NCBI GenBank assembly: GCA_002504905.1
Contig: DATY01000016.1
Span: forward strand, 1-25,135
Source of the DNA: Euryarchaeota archaeon UBA605
GTDB lineage: Archaea > Thermoplasmatota > Poseidoniia > Poseidoniales > Thalassarchaeaceae
Direction of reading: 5' to 3'
Length of the DNA stretch: 25,135 nucleotides
The notes below the pieces were generated by a model. That model saw nothing but the letters and a program-made list of their open reading frames with translations, was not told the origin of the DNA and made no database searches. Below, piece after piece: positions 1 through 8,065 of the stretch. Within the stretch, counting starts at the first letter, position 1, and each line of letters starts with the position of its first letter. The position numbers and the translations under genes were made by a program.

Positions 1-929
1 TATCTGATTGGATCTGTTGAAAGCTCTACACCTTCTAAGTCATATCCCCATTCATTACTTGCATTCATCCAAGTAAATGTCCAACCTTCATTCTGCATTT
101 TTTGCCTATCCAGGTTCAGAATTAGCCATGCCGAAGAAGCTGACCATCTTCCAAATCCCCAAGAATCTGCCTGAATTGTTCCATTCTCACTCAATATTCC
201 TCCAATAGGTCCAACTAATGAACTAGTATTATCTTCAATGAATGCCCTATCTATGGAAAGAAATCTCAGAAATGCACCTTTACTGTTATTGGCCATTCTA
301 TGTGCGGCTAAATCAATGTGGTCCTGAGTAATATTTTCATCATCAAATGTCAGACATTCTAAAATTCCGCAGTCAGACCAATTTGTGGGTGCTTCTTCCA
401 TGGTTAGAGTTTCAGGATTAAATTGTGGTTTAGTTAAAAGAGATTGGTCAGACATAAATACTCTGAATTCTGTAGCTAAATCTAGGACTCCAATTATCGG
501 CTTACCAGATATTTCTGATGCGAATGAAAGGTAGTATTCTGAAATCTCATGTTCAGATAAAAAGGTTGCTTTTTGGTCTATTTCTCTCAAAACTGAGAGA
601 TTTAATATTCCTCCTATGGGTTCATCTTGACCTGTATTAATCCCAGAGAACTCATCAATTTGATAGACTTCAGAAGGCATCTCTCCGAAATATTCTGAAT
701 CCTTTATGAATAATCCAAATCCCCAAATATTCCCTGCTCCTGAAAATTCTTCCCTCATTACCTCTGCCGCTTCTAGTTCTGGTGACTCTAGATTGTATGA
801 TTCGATATCAATTGGAGTCAATGTAGCATTGAATCCTGGAATCATCAATAATGACAGTATGAACACTGCCAAATGTACTTTCTTTCTCTCAGGAATAAGT
901 ATTGCTGCAACTTTCCTGAAGTCCCTCAT
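1..929 (-). CDS. RND/MMPL-superfamily exporter, N-terminal part (partial)
   Basis: This is an open frame of 309 codons running off the left edge of the window, so the C-terminal part is missing. It begins with a short basic cytoplasmic tail (MRDFRKVAAILIPERKK), one membrane segment at about residues 19-33, and then about 275 residues of predicted extracytoplasmic domain. That is the order expected for the first membrane helix and first large loop of RND/MMPL-type exporters. The stretch ESPELEAAEVMREEFSGAG after the helix resembles the start of the porter domain in that superfamily. At least eight N-X-S/T sequons (for example FNAT, LNLS, ENIT, ENGT) fit a glycosylated outer face. The ATG has no ribosome site but has a TATA-like box about 25 bases upstream, suggesting a leaderless transcript. 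It lies 43 bases downstream of the dnaJ-like gene. The substrate is unknown. A different single-pass surface protein remains possible because the later helices are not in the window. Confidence 0.55.
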   Translation of the reverse strand, partial: MRDFRKVAAILIPERKKVHLAVFILSLLMIPGFNATLTPIDIESYNLESPELEAAEVMREEFSGAGNIWGFGLFIKDSEYFGEMPSEVYQIDEFSGINTGQDEPIGGILNLSVLREIDQKATFLSEHEISEYYLSFASEISGKPIIGVLDLATEFRVFMSDQSLLTKPQFNPETLTMEEAPTNWSDCGILECLTFDDENITQDHIDLAAHRMANNSKGAFLRFLSIDRAFIEDNTSSLVGPIGGILSENGTIQADSWGFGRWSASSAWLILNLDRQKMQNEGWTFTWMNASNEWGYDLEGVELSTDPIR

Positions 930-949
930 ATGTATATCTTGATTAATCT

Positions 950-957
950 CATATATG
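950..957 (-). promoter_or_regulatory. TATA-like box for the exporter gene
   Basis: The minus-strand sequence CATATATG-like core is centred about 25 bases upstream of the ATG at 929. There is no ribosome-binding site in between. This spacing is what a leaderless archaeal transcript would show. It is seen by eye only. Confidence 0.4.
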
Positions 958-972
958 ATTCATTGTAATTAT

Positions 973-1935
973 TCATAATCCTGTTTTTCTTAATTTCTCT
1001 AAGGCTTTTATTTGTTCCTTAGTTAATTTTTCAGGTTCTAAAATTGTCAATTCAACATCTAAAGGCCCACCATCGTGTCCGTGACCATTCAATCTTCTCC
1101 TATCTCCAATTTTACTATTTTCAGGAATATCAATTTGTATTCTTTTATTTGAGGGTGTTCTAATTTGTATCTTTCCACCAAGAATCAATGTACTGTAACT
1201 AATTGGAACTTCTTGAATTAATCTTCCATTTTCCCATCTTCTTCCTTCTTCGGCATCTAGTCTAATATTTATTATCAAATCTCCAGGTTCTCCGTTAGGA
1301 TGTTCATTACCCATTTTTTTCAATCTTAACTGCTGTCCTTGTTCTGCTCCAGCAGGTACTTTAACTGTAATTGTCGACTCTCTTGTTGTTATTCCCATAG
1401 CATTACATTCAACGCAACTTTTTGTTGTTCCAAATGTTGTTCCTTTACATTTTTTGCAGATTTTCAGTCTTCTATGATTAAATTTTATTTCTGCTCCATT
1501 TTTAGCATCATCAAGAGATATATCTAACGCCGAAACTATATCACTACCTTTTTTGATTTCATTATTTGGTCTACCAGAATTTCTTTCCCTATGCTGGTTC
1601 ATTGTATTTTGTGTTCTACCTCTACCACCAACAAATTGTGAGAAAATATCTCCTAAATCTACGCCTCCAGAAAACCCCCCTCCAAAACCAGAGAATGGAT
1701 TTCCGTTACCAAACATATCATTCATTCTATCTCTATTGTCATATTCTTTCCTTGACTCTTTCGTCCCAATCTTATCATAAGCAGATTGAATTGATTTGAA
1801 TTTTTCTTCTGCTGCAGCATCATCAGGATTTCTGTCTGGATGATATTGTCTAGCTAACTTCCTGTAAACTCTCTTTATTTCAGCATCCGTAGCATCTTTG
1901 GTAACCCCCAAGACTGTATACGGGTTATCATCCAT
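973..1935 (-). CDS. DnaJ-like co-chaperone with a single zinc centre
   Basis: This is an Hsp40 co-chaperone expected to stimulate DnaK ATPase and deliver unfolded clients in the cytoplasm. The J domain occupies residues 4-67 with the HPD motif at 32-34. A Gly/Phe-rich linker (about 76-105) follows, with a client-binding beta domain after it. Only two CxxC motifs are present (C160/C163 and C174/C177), whereas canonical DnaJ has four CxxCxGxG motifs making two zinc sites; one zinc site therefore seems to be absent. The length (320) is shorter than the usual 370-380, mostly because of that loss. The C-terminal substrate-binding/dimerisation region ends in a helix (KLTKEQIKALEKLRKTGL). The ATG at 1935 has a TATA-like box about 22 bases upstream. 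It is probably not the only DnaJ of the genome; a four-motif paralogue may lie elsewhere. Confidence 0.88.
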   Translation of the reverse strand: MDDNPYTVLGVTKDATDAEIKRVYRKLARQYHPDRNPDDAAAEEKFKSIQSAYDKIGTKESRKEYDNRDRMNDMFGNGNPFSGFGGGFSGGVDLGDIFSQFVGGRGRTQNTMNQHRERNSGRPNNEIKKGSDIVSALDISLDDAKNGAEIKFNHRRLKICKKCKGTTFGTTKSCVECNAMGITTRESTITVKVPAGAEQGQQLRLKKMGNEHPNGEPGDLIINIRLDAEEGRRWENGRLIQEVPISYSTLILGGKIQIRTPSNKRIQIDIPENSKIGDRRRLNGHGHDGGPLDVELTILEPEKLTKEQIKALEKLRKTGL

Positions 1936-1951
1936 GATGGTACTAAACGCT

Positions 1952-1961
1952 CATATATTTT
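1952..1961 (-). promoter_or_regulatory. TATA-like box for the dnaJ-like gene
   Basis: Minus-strand AAAATATATG is centred about 22 bases upstream of the ATG at 1935. It lies in the 90-base divergent gap shared with the FAH-family gene. A leaderless or very short leader transcript is inferred. Confidence 0.4.
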
Positions 1962-2015
1962 CAACCCTATTGATTTCTTACCTTCCAATCGATGAAGTCA
2001 AGACCTATATCTTCT

Positions 2016-2022
2016 AGGAGGT
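2016..2022 (+). promoter_or_regulatory. strong Shine-Dalgarno site AGGAGGT
   Basis: AGGAGGT ends three bases before the ATG at 2026. It fixes the start of the FAH-family gene and shows that this organism uses Shine-Dalgarno initiation alongside apparently leaderless genes. Confidence 0.7.
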
Positions 2023-2025
2023 ATT

Positions 2026-2628
2026 ATGTCTGTTGGTTGGGCTTGCTTTAGAAATTATGTTGCACATGCAGAGGAAATTGGTGGCGAAATTACTGATTAT
2101 CCAAGATTTTTTATCATGCCAGAATCATCTCATATTCTCTCGGATGATAATGGTAAGAATGTCATTAAATTAATGAATGATAACGATCATATTGATCATG
2201 AAGTTGAATTAGTTATCAAATTGGGCCAAAATCTACTTCCAGAATCAATGTGTGTAGGGTGCGATACAACTAATCGTACTCATCAGGGTTTAGCAAAAAA
2301 GAATGGTTGGCCATGGACAGAAGGAAAATCATTTAGAGGTTCTGCTGTTTTAGGGACTTGGACTGATTGGGATGAAAATATCAAAGAAATTTCTCTGTCT
2401 GTAAATGGCGAACTAAGGCAAAATGCCAAAACTAGTTTGATGGTTCATGATGTCAAATCATTACTTTTCCATCTTAAAAAATGGTATGATTTATCTCCTG
2501 GTGATTATATTTGGACCGGAACGCCAAAGGGAGTTGGTCCTTTGAAAATAGGCGACAAAGTATATGCTACAATGAGAAATAACGAAGGAACTTTACTGAG
2601 TGAATTAGATGCAATATGCATTAATTGA
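2026..2628 (+). CDS. fumarylacetoacetate hydrolase (FAH) family protein
   Basis: This is a 200-residue single-domain FAH-fold enzyme of the FAHD1/acylpyruvase/oxaloacetate decarboxylase size class, expected in the cytoplasm with a divalent metal. Family marks in order are: N-terminal CFRNYVAHAEE; the metal-ligand pattern HEVELVIKLG; CDTTNRTHQ (usual GYDxTxRD-like); WPWTEGKSFRGSAVLG (usual PWTxAKxFDxxxPxG); VNGELRQ; and GDYIWTGTPKGVGP near the C-terminus. Substrate choice within this family (acylpyruvates, oxaloacetate, hydroxyhepta-dienedioate) cannot be read from the motifs. The start is set by the AGGAGGT ribosome site. The 3' end overlaps the convergent idi-GGPPS gene by eight bases. It has no obvious partner genes, so the pathway is unassigned. 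Confidence 0.85.
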   Translation: MSVGWACFRNYVAHAEEIGGEITDYPRFFIMPESSHILSDDNGKNVIKLMNDNDHIDHEVELVIKLGQNLLPESMCVGCDTTNRTHQGLAKKNGWPWTEGKSFRGSAVLGTWTDWDENIKEISLSVNGELRQNAKTSLMVHDVKSLLFHLKKWYDLSPGDYIWTGTPKGVGPLKIGDKVYATMRNNEGTLLSELDAICIN

Positions 2629-4312
2629 TTCTAGTTAATTGCATGTCAGTTAATTGACGTAGAACTTCTAATGCAGGAGACGGCTCTAATCCATCTAAGA
2701 TGCTATGCGCTTCGGAATGATATCTCATTGCTCTATCCATAGCATAATCGATTGATCCATTATTTCTTAATTCTTCAACTGCTTTTGCTAGGTCTTCATC
2801 TTCACATTTGCCTTTTCCATATACTTTAGAGAATGCAGGTAAATCATTACCACTATCTAATGCATGAATTGCAATTAATGTTTTTTTACCTTGAACTACA
2901 TCAGAACCAGCAGGTTTACCTAGTGTTTCTGTATCTCCAGTGATATCAATTAAGTCATCCATTAATTGAAAGCATAATCCTAATTTAAGCCCCCAATCTG
3001 CCATATTTTCAACGGTTTTTGAATCTGCTCCTGCAAGTTTTGCACCTGTCTCTGCACATGTTTCGAACATTGCACTGGTTTTACCTGCAATCATAGAAAT
3101 ATATTCGTCTTCACTCACATAATTTCTCTGTTCGAAATCGAAATCTTCTTGTTGCCCTTCTGCTACCCTTCTAACCATCTCTCCTATTGATTGAACTAAG
3201 AACTTAAGATTTTCAGGACTAATGTCATCAGAGTCAGCTAGTATTTCAAATCCAACAGCGAGCATCGCATCTCCTGCATTAATTGCTGTTGCATCATCGT
3301 ATTCAACATGGACAGCATTCAAACCTCTCCTAATTGGGTCCTGATCCATTATATCGTCATGTACTAGGGTGAAATTATGAATAATTTCTATGCTTGAGCC
3401 TAATGTATAATGACCCTCATGAGCTTTTCCAGTTGCTTCACCTACTAACCTCGGTAGAATAGCCCTGTATCTTTTCCCTCCACCCGCAAAAAGATGGGTC
3501 ATTGCTCCGTGTAGCCTGTTCTGCGTAATTTTATTCATTGATTTCATTATCTCTTTTTCAACAACTTCTTTGTGCTTCCCAAGAGCTAATTTTAGTTCCC
3601 TACCATCTGATTTTCTATTAATCGATAGTCTTCCACAATTTATTATTTTAGAATTATTGGTTTTTAGTAACGTTTCCATATCAGGATAATGAGGCTCTAT
3701 AAAATGCTTCCAAATCATTCTAAACCATGGCGCTATTATGGAATTTTCCCACTCATTTCTACCTTCTAGCATTTCTATGATTTCTTGATGATTAAGCCAT
3801 CTTGTATCTTTAATTTCATTTTCATTAATAGATAATTCGGGCTTCGCTCTGACTATTAAGACGTGATCAATTTCATGTTCTATCCATTCTTCATCCCATC
3901 TGCAACTATACTCAAACCTACCAATGTGATTAAATTCCCAATCAGCTGAAACATCTTCGGAAATACCAAGTTCCTGAAACATTTTCCTTTTACTAGCATG
4001 AATTACTCCTTCTACAGGGTCTCCATTCTCGTTGCTAATGTCAAGTGGATGACTACAACAACTGTTAGCCCAGATTCCTGGAAATGTAATTTTTTCAGTA
4101 GATCTCTGTTGCATTAGAAGTCTATCTTCTGAGTCAAAAATTAATACACTGAAGGCTCGATGTCTAATTCCTTTTCCTCGGTGACAATCTATCTTGCTTA
4201 CTGAATCTATTACTTTGTCATTTTCATCTACTACTAGACACATTTCTTTCATCATCTCTAATTGAGATGAATCAAGTTTACTTAGACTACTGTCTTGGGT
4301 CTCTTCTCCCAT
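2621..4312 (-). CDS. type I isopentenyl-diphosphate isomerase fused to geranylgeranyl-diphosphate synthase
   Basis: This is a two-enzyme fusion for archaeal lipid precursors. Residues about 20-215 form a Nudix-type (type I) IPP isomerase: HRAFSVLIF, ANSCCSHPL with the catalytic Cys (C86 from this ATG), a Nudix-like EGVIHASKRKMFQELGI, and WIEHEIDHVL with the acidic ligands. After a linker, residues about 240-563 form a trans-prenyltransferase with GGGKRYRAILPR, first Asp-rich motif LVHDDIMDQDPIRRG (D319-D323) and second LMDDLID. Phe at the fifth position before the first motif, with no two-residue insertion in it, is the archaeal GGPP-synthase pattern, so a C20 product is inferred. An in-frame GTG at 4321 is possible. 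However, the sequence GGAGAGGTGA sits five bases before the ATG at 4312 and overlaps that GTG, so I chose the ATG. It lies 44 bases after isopentenyl phosphate kinase and is probably co-transcribed with it. Confidence 0.93.
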   Translation of the reverse strand: MGEETQDSSLSKLDSSQLEMMKEMCLVVDENDKVIDSVSKIDCHRGKGIRHRAFSVLIFDSEDRLLMQQRSTEKITFPGIWANSCCSHPLDISNENGDPVEGVIHASKRKMFQELGISEDVSADWEFNHIGRFEYSCRWDEEWIEHEIDHVLIVRAKPELSINENEIKDTRWLNHQEIIEMLEGRNEWENSIIAPWFRMIWKHFIEPHYPDMETLLKTNNSKIINCGRLSINRKSDGRELKLALGKHKEVVEKEIMKSMNKITQNRLHGAMTHLFAGGGKRYRAILPRLVGEATGKAHEGHYTLGSSIEIIHNFTLVHDDIMDQDPIRRGLNAVHVEYDDATAINAGDAMLAVGFEILADSDDISPENLKFLVQSIGEMVRRVAEGQQEDFDFEQRNYVSEDEYISMIAGKTSAMFETCAETGAKLAGADSKTVENMADWGLKLGLCFQLMDDLIDITGDTETLGKPAGSDVVQGKKTLIAIHALDSGNDLPAFSKVYGKGKCEDEDLAKAVEELRNNGSIDYAMDRAMRYHSEAHSILDGLEPSPALEVLRQLTDMQLTRIN

Positions 4313-4356
4313 GTTTCTCACCTCTCCGAGGACGATTACATATAATAGATGAATGA

Positions 4357-5157
4357 TTAAATTACTTTGGTGCCAATTGTATTGCCAGTTTCAACAAGTT
4401 CCAAGATTCTCTCAGGCTTTCTCCCATCTATCAACCAAACATTATCAACATTCTGGGATATCTCACTTGCGCTTTGAGCTTTCAGAAATATCCCTCCAGT
4501 CACATCTTGATTGGAGTCATGAATCCCTGTAATTTCTTGTTCTTTTGACCAAAGAGGTATTAATTCTGAACCTTTCTCATTAGGTGGTTTAGTTAGTAAT
4601 CCTTCGGTATCACCTAGAAGGAAAATACAATGACTGATTCCTGGAATTTCTTTACAGATTCTTACCATCAAATCATCACCAGATAATATCCCAAATTCTC
4701 TCTTATCTAGAACGTCTACTACATCACCGAAAGTAACTTGAATAATATCTTTATTTTCAATTTCTAATATGCTAATATCACCTTTAAATTTCGGCCCTAA
4801 GTCATTCGCCCATTCAGATGGTGGATGAGAGATTCCACTGAGATTAAATTTCTTTAGACCATTCAAAACATGATTATTCAATTCAATCATATCATTTCTT
4901 ACATTCTTGACAGCTAACCTTTGTTGTTCAATAATTTCCTCATCATAACCCGTGGCTAAATTCCATTTTTTAGCTTCTAGATGGCCGAAAGAACCAGCAC
5001 CATGAACTAATATTACCTTAGCATTACTTTCTATTAATTTAGAAATCACTCCACAAACTAAATCTATCCTATCTTCATGAACTACTTTGTATTGAGATTT
5101 ATCTGTGATTAGCCCCCCTCCCAATTTAATCACAATTTTATTCTTAGACACAGTCAT
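4357..5157 (-). CDS. isopentenyl phosphate kinase
   Basis: This enzyme phosphorylates isopentenyl phosphate to IPP with ATP, the last step of the archaeal mevalonate branch; the product feeds the isomerase-GGPP synthase encoded next. It is an amino-acid-kinase fold. Marks are KIVIKLGGGLITDK (ATP phosphate loop), VHGAGSFGH (the last His is the catalytic His of this family), FGDVV, ILSGDDLMVR, LLGDTEGLL and QDVTGGIFLKAQSA. The frame is open to an ATG at 5199. A TATA-like box (minus-strand TATACAAA at 5215-5222) would start transcription near 5192, inside that extension. Starting at 5157 (MTVSKNKIVIKLGG) gives 266 residues, the usual family length, with the catalytic His at about residue 59, so I prefer 5157; a third ATG at 5163 is also possible. 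Confidence 0.93.
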   Translation of the reverse strand: MTVSKNKIVIKLGGGLITDKSQYKVVHEDRIDLVCGVISKLIESNAKVILVHGAGSFGHLEAKKWNLATGYDEEIIEQQRLAVKNVRNDMIELNNHVLNGLKKFNLSGISHPPSEWANDLGPKFKGDISILEIENKDIIQVTFGDVVDVLDKREFGILSGDDLMVRICKEIPGISHCIFLLGDTEGLLTKPPNEKGSELIPLWSKEQEITGIHDSNQDVTGGIFLKAQSASEISQNVDNVWLIDGRKPERILELVETGNTIGTKVI

Positions 5158-5258
5158 CCCCATGTCTTCGAATGGAGTTACACATATTGCTGTATTCATT
5201 TTAATTTCTCTGCATTTGTATACGATGGGTTCATTTCATAGAGTTTATTCGAAAGTTT

Positions 5259-5579
5259 GTGTCAGAACAATCCGATATCGAGAAATTCCAACGATGGCTT
5301 CAATCACAATTGGATGATGTCAAGTTAATTGAGGATATTGAAGAGAGGAAAAGGCGGCAAATTCAATTGGAATGCGCAATACAAGAGTCAATTAACTTCC
5401 GTAGCCTAATGAGTTTAGTTCAAGACATTGCTCCTCCTTTCGTAGAAAGAGAGTCTCCAGTCAGAGTGGTATCTGGAGAGAAAGTTTCTAAGGAATCTTC
5501 AGGTGGTTTTTGTCCCTCATGTGAAAAACCAATAACTTCTGATATTGATTTCTGTATAAACTGTGGAGAGTTTATTTGA
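5259..5579 (+). CDS. small protein with C-terminal zinc ribbon
   Basis: This is a 106-residue protein of unknown function. The N-terminal two thirds is charged and probably helical (a run rich in E, R, K and Q at about 20-45, possibly coiled coil). The C-terminus carries a zinc ribbon: CPSC at about 86-89 and CINC at about 99-102, ending GEFI. The start is GTG; no in-frame ATG occurs until residue 50. Its stop abuts the stop of the convergent kptA gene with no spacer. Such ribbon proteins are common in archaea and cannot be assigned without a search. Confidence 0.7.
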   Translation: MSEQSDIEKFQRWLQSQLDDVKLIEDIEERKRRQIQLECAIQESINFRSLMSLVQDIAPPFVERESPVRVVSGEKVSKESSGGFCPSCEKPITSDIDFCINCGEFI

Positions 5580-6272
5580 TTATTCTTCTTCATCAATCCA
5601 TCTTGCTCTTGCAACTTCATATTCTGGATTATCGTTAGAAATTTTTGTTATATATTTCGAGTCGACCGATTCAACAAGATAAACTGTGACACCTGCATGC
5701 CAAATTGTTTCACCATCTGCTTCCATTCTGGCAGTATCAATTTCTAATAATGTTGGTAATTTATAGTGAACCTTACCAGCTTCTGCTGCTGATCTGATAC
5801 TTGATGAAAGGTGAACATGTGCTCTTCCACTGGGTGTAATACCAACTTCTAGTAAATTTTCTGCTTCATCAGGATTACACGGGTAAAACAATGATGGAGG
5901 GATATTATCGGTAGGTAGGTCTAATTCAATTTCAAGAGTATGCCCATATGTTGCTCTAATCATATTGCCTCTTACTTCATATCTCCCTTTACCATCAGTT
6001 TCCGATACAGCTCTGAAATGATGTGGTCTTAGCCAATGATATCTTCTTTCATTTTGTTTCTTAAATCTACTAATTATGTCTTTAACATCAACCCATCCAT
6101 TAATATCCATCTCTAAATCAAATTTCTCTGGTGCGTGCCTTAAAATTAGTGCTAATCTTCTTGCTAAGCTATCTCTTTCCCTTGAACGAAGTATAAATTT
6201 CCCTTCCTCATTACATGCTGGACAAAGGTGGTCATCGGAATAATATCCGTGTCTGCTGCATTCTCTAATCAT
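5580..6272 (-). CDS. kptA: KptA/Tpt1-type RNA 2'-phosphotransferase, altered NAD-binding motif
   Basis: KptA/Tpt1 enzymes move an internal RNA 2'-phosphate to NAD+. From the ATG at 6272 (MIRECSRHGYYS), an N-terminal Cys-rich knuckle (ECSRHGYY...LCPAC) comes first, as in archaeal members. The RNA-binding winged part follows: LARRLALILRHAPE (Arg and His of the catalytic set), INGWVDVKDI, and MIRATYGHT (second Arg). The ADP-ribosyl-transferase part has SGRAHVHLSSS (third Arg and the HLS motif). The LYHGT motif that precedes this by about 15 residues is replaced by LFYPCN, so His-Gly-Thr reads Tyr-Pro-Cys. A GTG at 6314 would add 14 residues; I prefer the ATG because family members begin close to the knuckle, but the ribosome site is weak for both. 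It is divergent from the thiolase gene. Confidence 0.87.
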   Translation of the reverse strand: MIRECSRHGYYSDDHLCPACNEEGKFILRSRERDSLARRLALILRHAPEKFDLEMDINGWVDVKDIISRFKKQNERRYHWLRPHHFRAVSETDGKGRYEVRGNMIRATYGHTLEIELDLPTDNIPPSLFYPCNPDEAENLLEVGITPSGRAHVHLSSSIRSAAEAGKVHYKLPTLLEIDTARMEADGETIWHAGVTVYLVESVDSKYITKISNDNPEYEVARARWIDEEE

Positions 6273-6377
6273 ATTATCAAACACTTCGAGTTTAATTTCT
6301 TTCAAGAACCCCACGGTCGATATAGTCTGACTTGAACAATCAATTACTTGCCAATAATTATGTTGTATGTTACTCTC

Positions 6378-6381
6378 GGAG
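6378..6381 (+). promoter_or_regulatory. Shine-Dalgarno GGAG deciding the thiolase start
   Basis: GGAG lies four bases before the ATG at 6386. The frame is open back to a TTG at 6332, but that upstream start has no ribosome site and would add an 18-residue leader not typical of thiolases. Confidence 0.55.
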
Positions 6382-6385
6382 ATAT

Positions 6386-7531
6386 ATGAAGGCGGTAATT
6401 GTTGATTGGCTTAGGTCTCCATTTCATAGAGCCCACAAGGGTAAATTAGCGAATGTTCGTCCTGATGAAATGGCAGGTCAAGTAATTAGGAAACTGATGG
6501 AAAGAAACAATATTTCTGGTTCAATGATAGATGATTTAATTTTAGGTTGTGCTTATCCTGAAGGAGAGCAAGGATACAATCTAGGTCGTTTATTGACATT
6601 TCTGGGAGAATTACCTGAAACAGTCCCAGGTGCTACAATAAACAGATTATGCGGATCATCTATGCAGGCAATACTTTCTGCTGCTGCACACATAGAAGTT
6701 GGTTGGGGTGATTGTATTTTGGTAGGGGGTGTTGAATCAATGAGCCGTATTCAGAGACGTGGTTTTAATTGGAGCCCTTCTCCAGAATTACAAGAAAAAT
6801 TCTCTGATGCTTACATCAGTATGGGTGTTACTGCAGAGAATGTTGCTAAGCAATGGCAACAAACACGTACAGAACACGAAGAATTCGCACTTTCTTCACA
6901 TAATAAAGCAGCATCTGCTCAAAGTAAAGGTTTGTTTAAAAATGAGATTGTGAGTATTCAAACGGATGAAGGCATCATTAGTAATGATGGATGTATACGA
7001 GGTGATACTACTCTAGAATCTATGTCTAAACTAAAACCTGCTTTCGGTGAAGATGGAATAGTTACTGCAGCAACCTCCTCGCCATTAACTGATGGAGCCG
7101 TATTCATGATTATTTGTAGTGAAGATTTTGCATCAAGGAATGGATTAAATCCTATTGCTAGAATTGTAGCAGGTGCAGTAACTGGTTGTGAACCAAGTAT
7201 AATGGGTATTGGACCAATTGAAGCAACTAAAGAAGTTCTGAAAAGGGCAAATTGGGATATAAATGATGTAGACTTATTCGAATTAAATGAGGCTTTTTCG
7301 AGTCAAAGTCTAGCTGTAATTAATGAATTAAAAATCAATCCTAAAATTGTGAATTTACATGGTGGAGCATTAGCGATCGGCCATCCTTTAGGTGCATCCG
7401 GGGCTAGAATTACTGGTAAGGCAGCCAGCCTTCTTCAGACAACTGACTCGAAACGTGCTGTAGCTACTATGTGCATTGGTGGCGGTATGGGAATTTCTAT
7501 TGCTTTGGAAAGATTTGAATTAGTTCACTAA
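6386..7531 (+). CDS. thiolase (acetyl-CoA C-acyltransferase family)
   Basis: This is a 381-residue thiolase of the degradative FadA-like class, cleaving 3-ketoacyl-CoA or condensing acetyl-CoA in the cytoplasm. It begins MKAVIVDWLRSPFHRA. The nucleophile Cys is in INRLCGSSMQAI, followed by GGVESMSR. Further marks are ELNEAFSSQSLAV (NEAF), the active-site His in GGALAIGHPLGASGAR, and the second catalytic Cys in ATMCIGGGMG. All three catalytic residues are present. The TTG at 6332 is rejected as start (see the GGAG site). The 3' end overlaps the convergent membrane-protein gene by 12 bases. No OB-fold DUF35 partner, which archaeal acetoacetyl-CoA thiolases of mevalonate synthesis usually have, is adjacent; a role in fatty-acid or amino-acid breakdown is therefore more likely than in isoprenoid synthesis, although isoprenoid genes lie 2 kb away. 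Confidence 0.92.
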   Translation: MKAVIVDWLRSPFHRAHKGKLANVRPDEMAGQVIRKLMERNNISGSMIDDLILGCAYPEGEQGYNLGRLLTFLGELPETVPGATINRLCGSSMQAILSAAAHIEVGWGDCILVGGVESMSRIQRRGFNWSPSPELQEKFSDAYISMGVTAENVAKQWQQTRTEHEEFALSSHNKAASAQSKGLFKNEIVSIQTDEGIISNDGCIRGDTTLESMSKLKPAFGEDGIVTAATSSPLTDGAVFMIICSEDFASRNGLNPIARIVAGAVTGCEPSIMGIGPIEATKEVLKRANWDINDVDLFELNEAFSSQSLAVINELKINPKIVNLHGGALAIGHPLGASGARITGKAASLLQTTDSKRAVATMCIGGGMGISIALERFELVH

Positions 7532-8038
7532 GTTAGCATTACAATTCGGGCATTTATCTTCTATTGATAATTTACTTGGTATTACTGCTAGTAATGTTGA
7601 ACAACTAGGGCATGTAGCTAATACTTCATCATCTGAAATATTTTCTTTTATTTCACTAAAATCTTCGTTTAGGCTATTATACCAATTTTTGTATGTAGGG
7701 TCCCGTACAGTTCTAACTCTTCTCATTGTTGATAATGCCAATAAAATCAATAAGAAACCTTGGATTGTATTTGTTGTATTATCTTTAGATAATTCATTCA
7801 AGCCAGATAATATGAAAATTATTGAAAGCATTATCAAAACTATCATTGCCACTGTATCTCCTCCTTTTTTCCTATTTTTGAAAGAAATAACTCCTAATAG
7901 TGGAAATATTAGTATAATTAATGAACAAATTGTGCCTGAGATGGTATATGTCGAAATAATGAAAAAGCATAATAATAAATCAATTATCATAAATCTGTAT
8001 AGGTGTTTATGTAAATTTTCCATTACTTCATTCGCCAA
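7520..8038 (-). CDS. four-helix membrane protein with C-terminal zinc ribbon
   Basis: This is a 172-residue protein of unknown function. Four hydrophobic segments are visible at about residues 16-33, 36-53, 63-81 and 91-107. A soluble tail ends in a zinc ribbon, CPSC at about 143-146 and CPNC at about 162-165. The first start is TTG at 8038, preceded by GGGGGTG at a five-base spacing; an ATG at 8023 (MENLHKHLYRF) is the alternative. It diverges from coaBC with only a few dozen bases between the starts and converges on the thiolase with a 12-base overlap. Membrane proteins with a cytoplasmic ribbon are common in archaea; nothing here reveals the job. Confidence 0.65.
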   Translation of the reverse strand: MANEVMENLHKHLYRFMIIDLLLCFFIISTYTISGTICSLIILIFPLLGVISFKNRKKGGDTVAMIVLIMLSIIFILSGLNELSKDNTTNTIQGFLLILLALSTMRRVRTVRDPTYKNWYNSLNEDFSEIKENISDDEVLATCPSCSTLLAVIPSKLSIEDKCPNCNANLVN

Positions 8039-8065
8039 CTTCGCACCCCCTTGTCAACGATTGTG

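Noticed and set aside
706..942. Open frame on + of 78 residues
   Set aside because: It is a shadow of the exporter gene on -, which is open across the whole region, has a membrane helix and outer-domain pattern, and runs off the window edge.
6332..6385. N-terminal extension of the thiolase from TTG 6332
   Set aside because: It has no ribosome site, while the ATG at 6386 has GGAG at four bases and gives a standard thiolase N-terminus.
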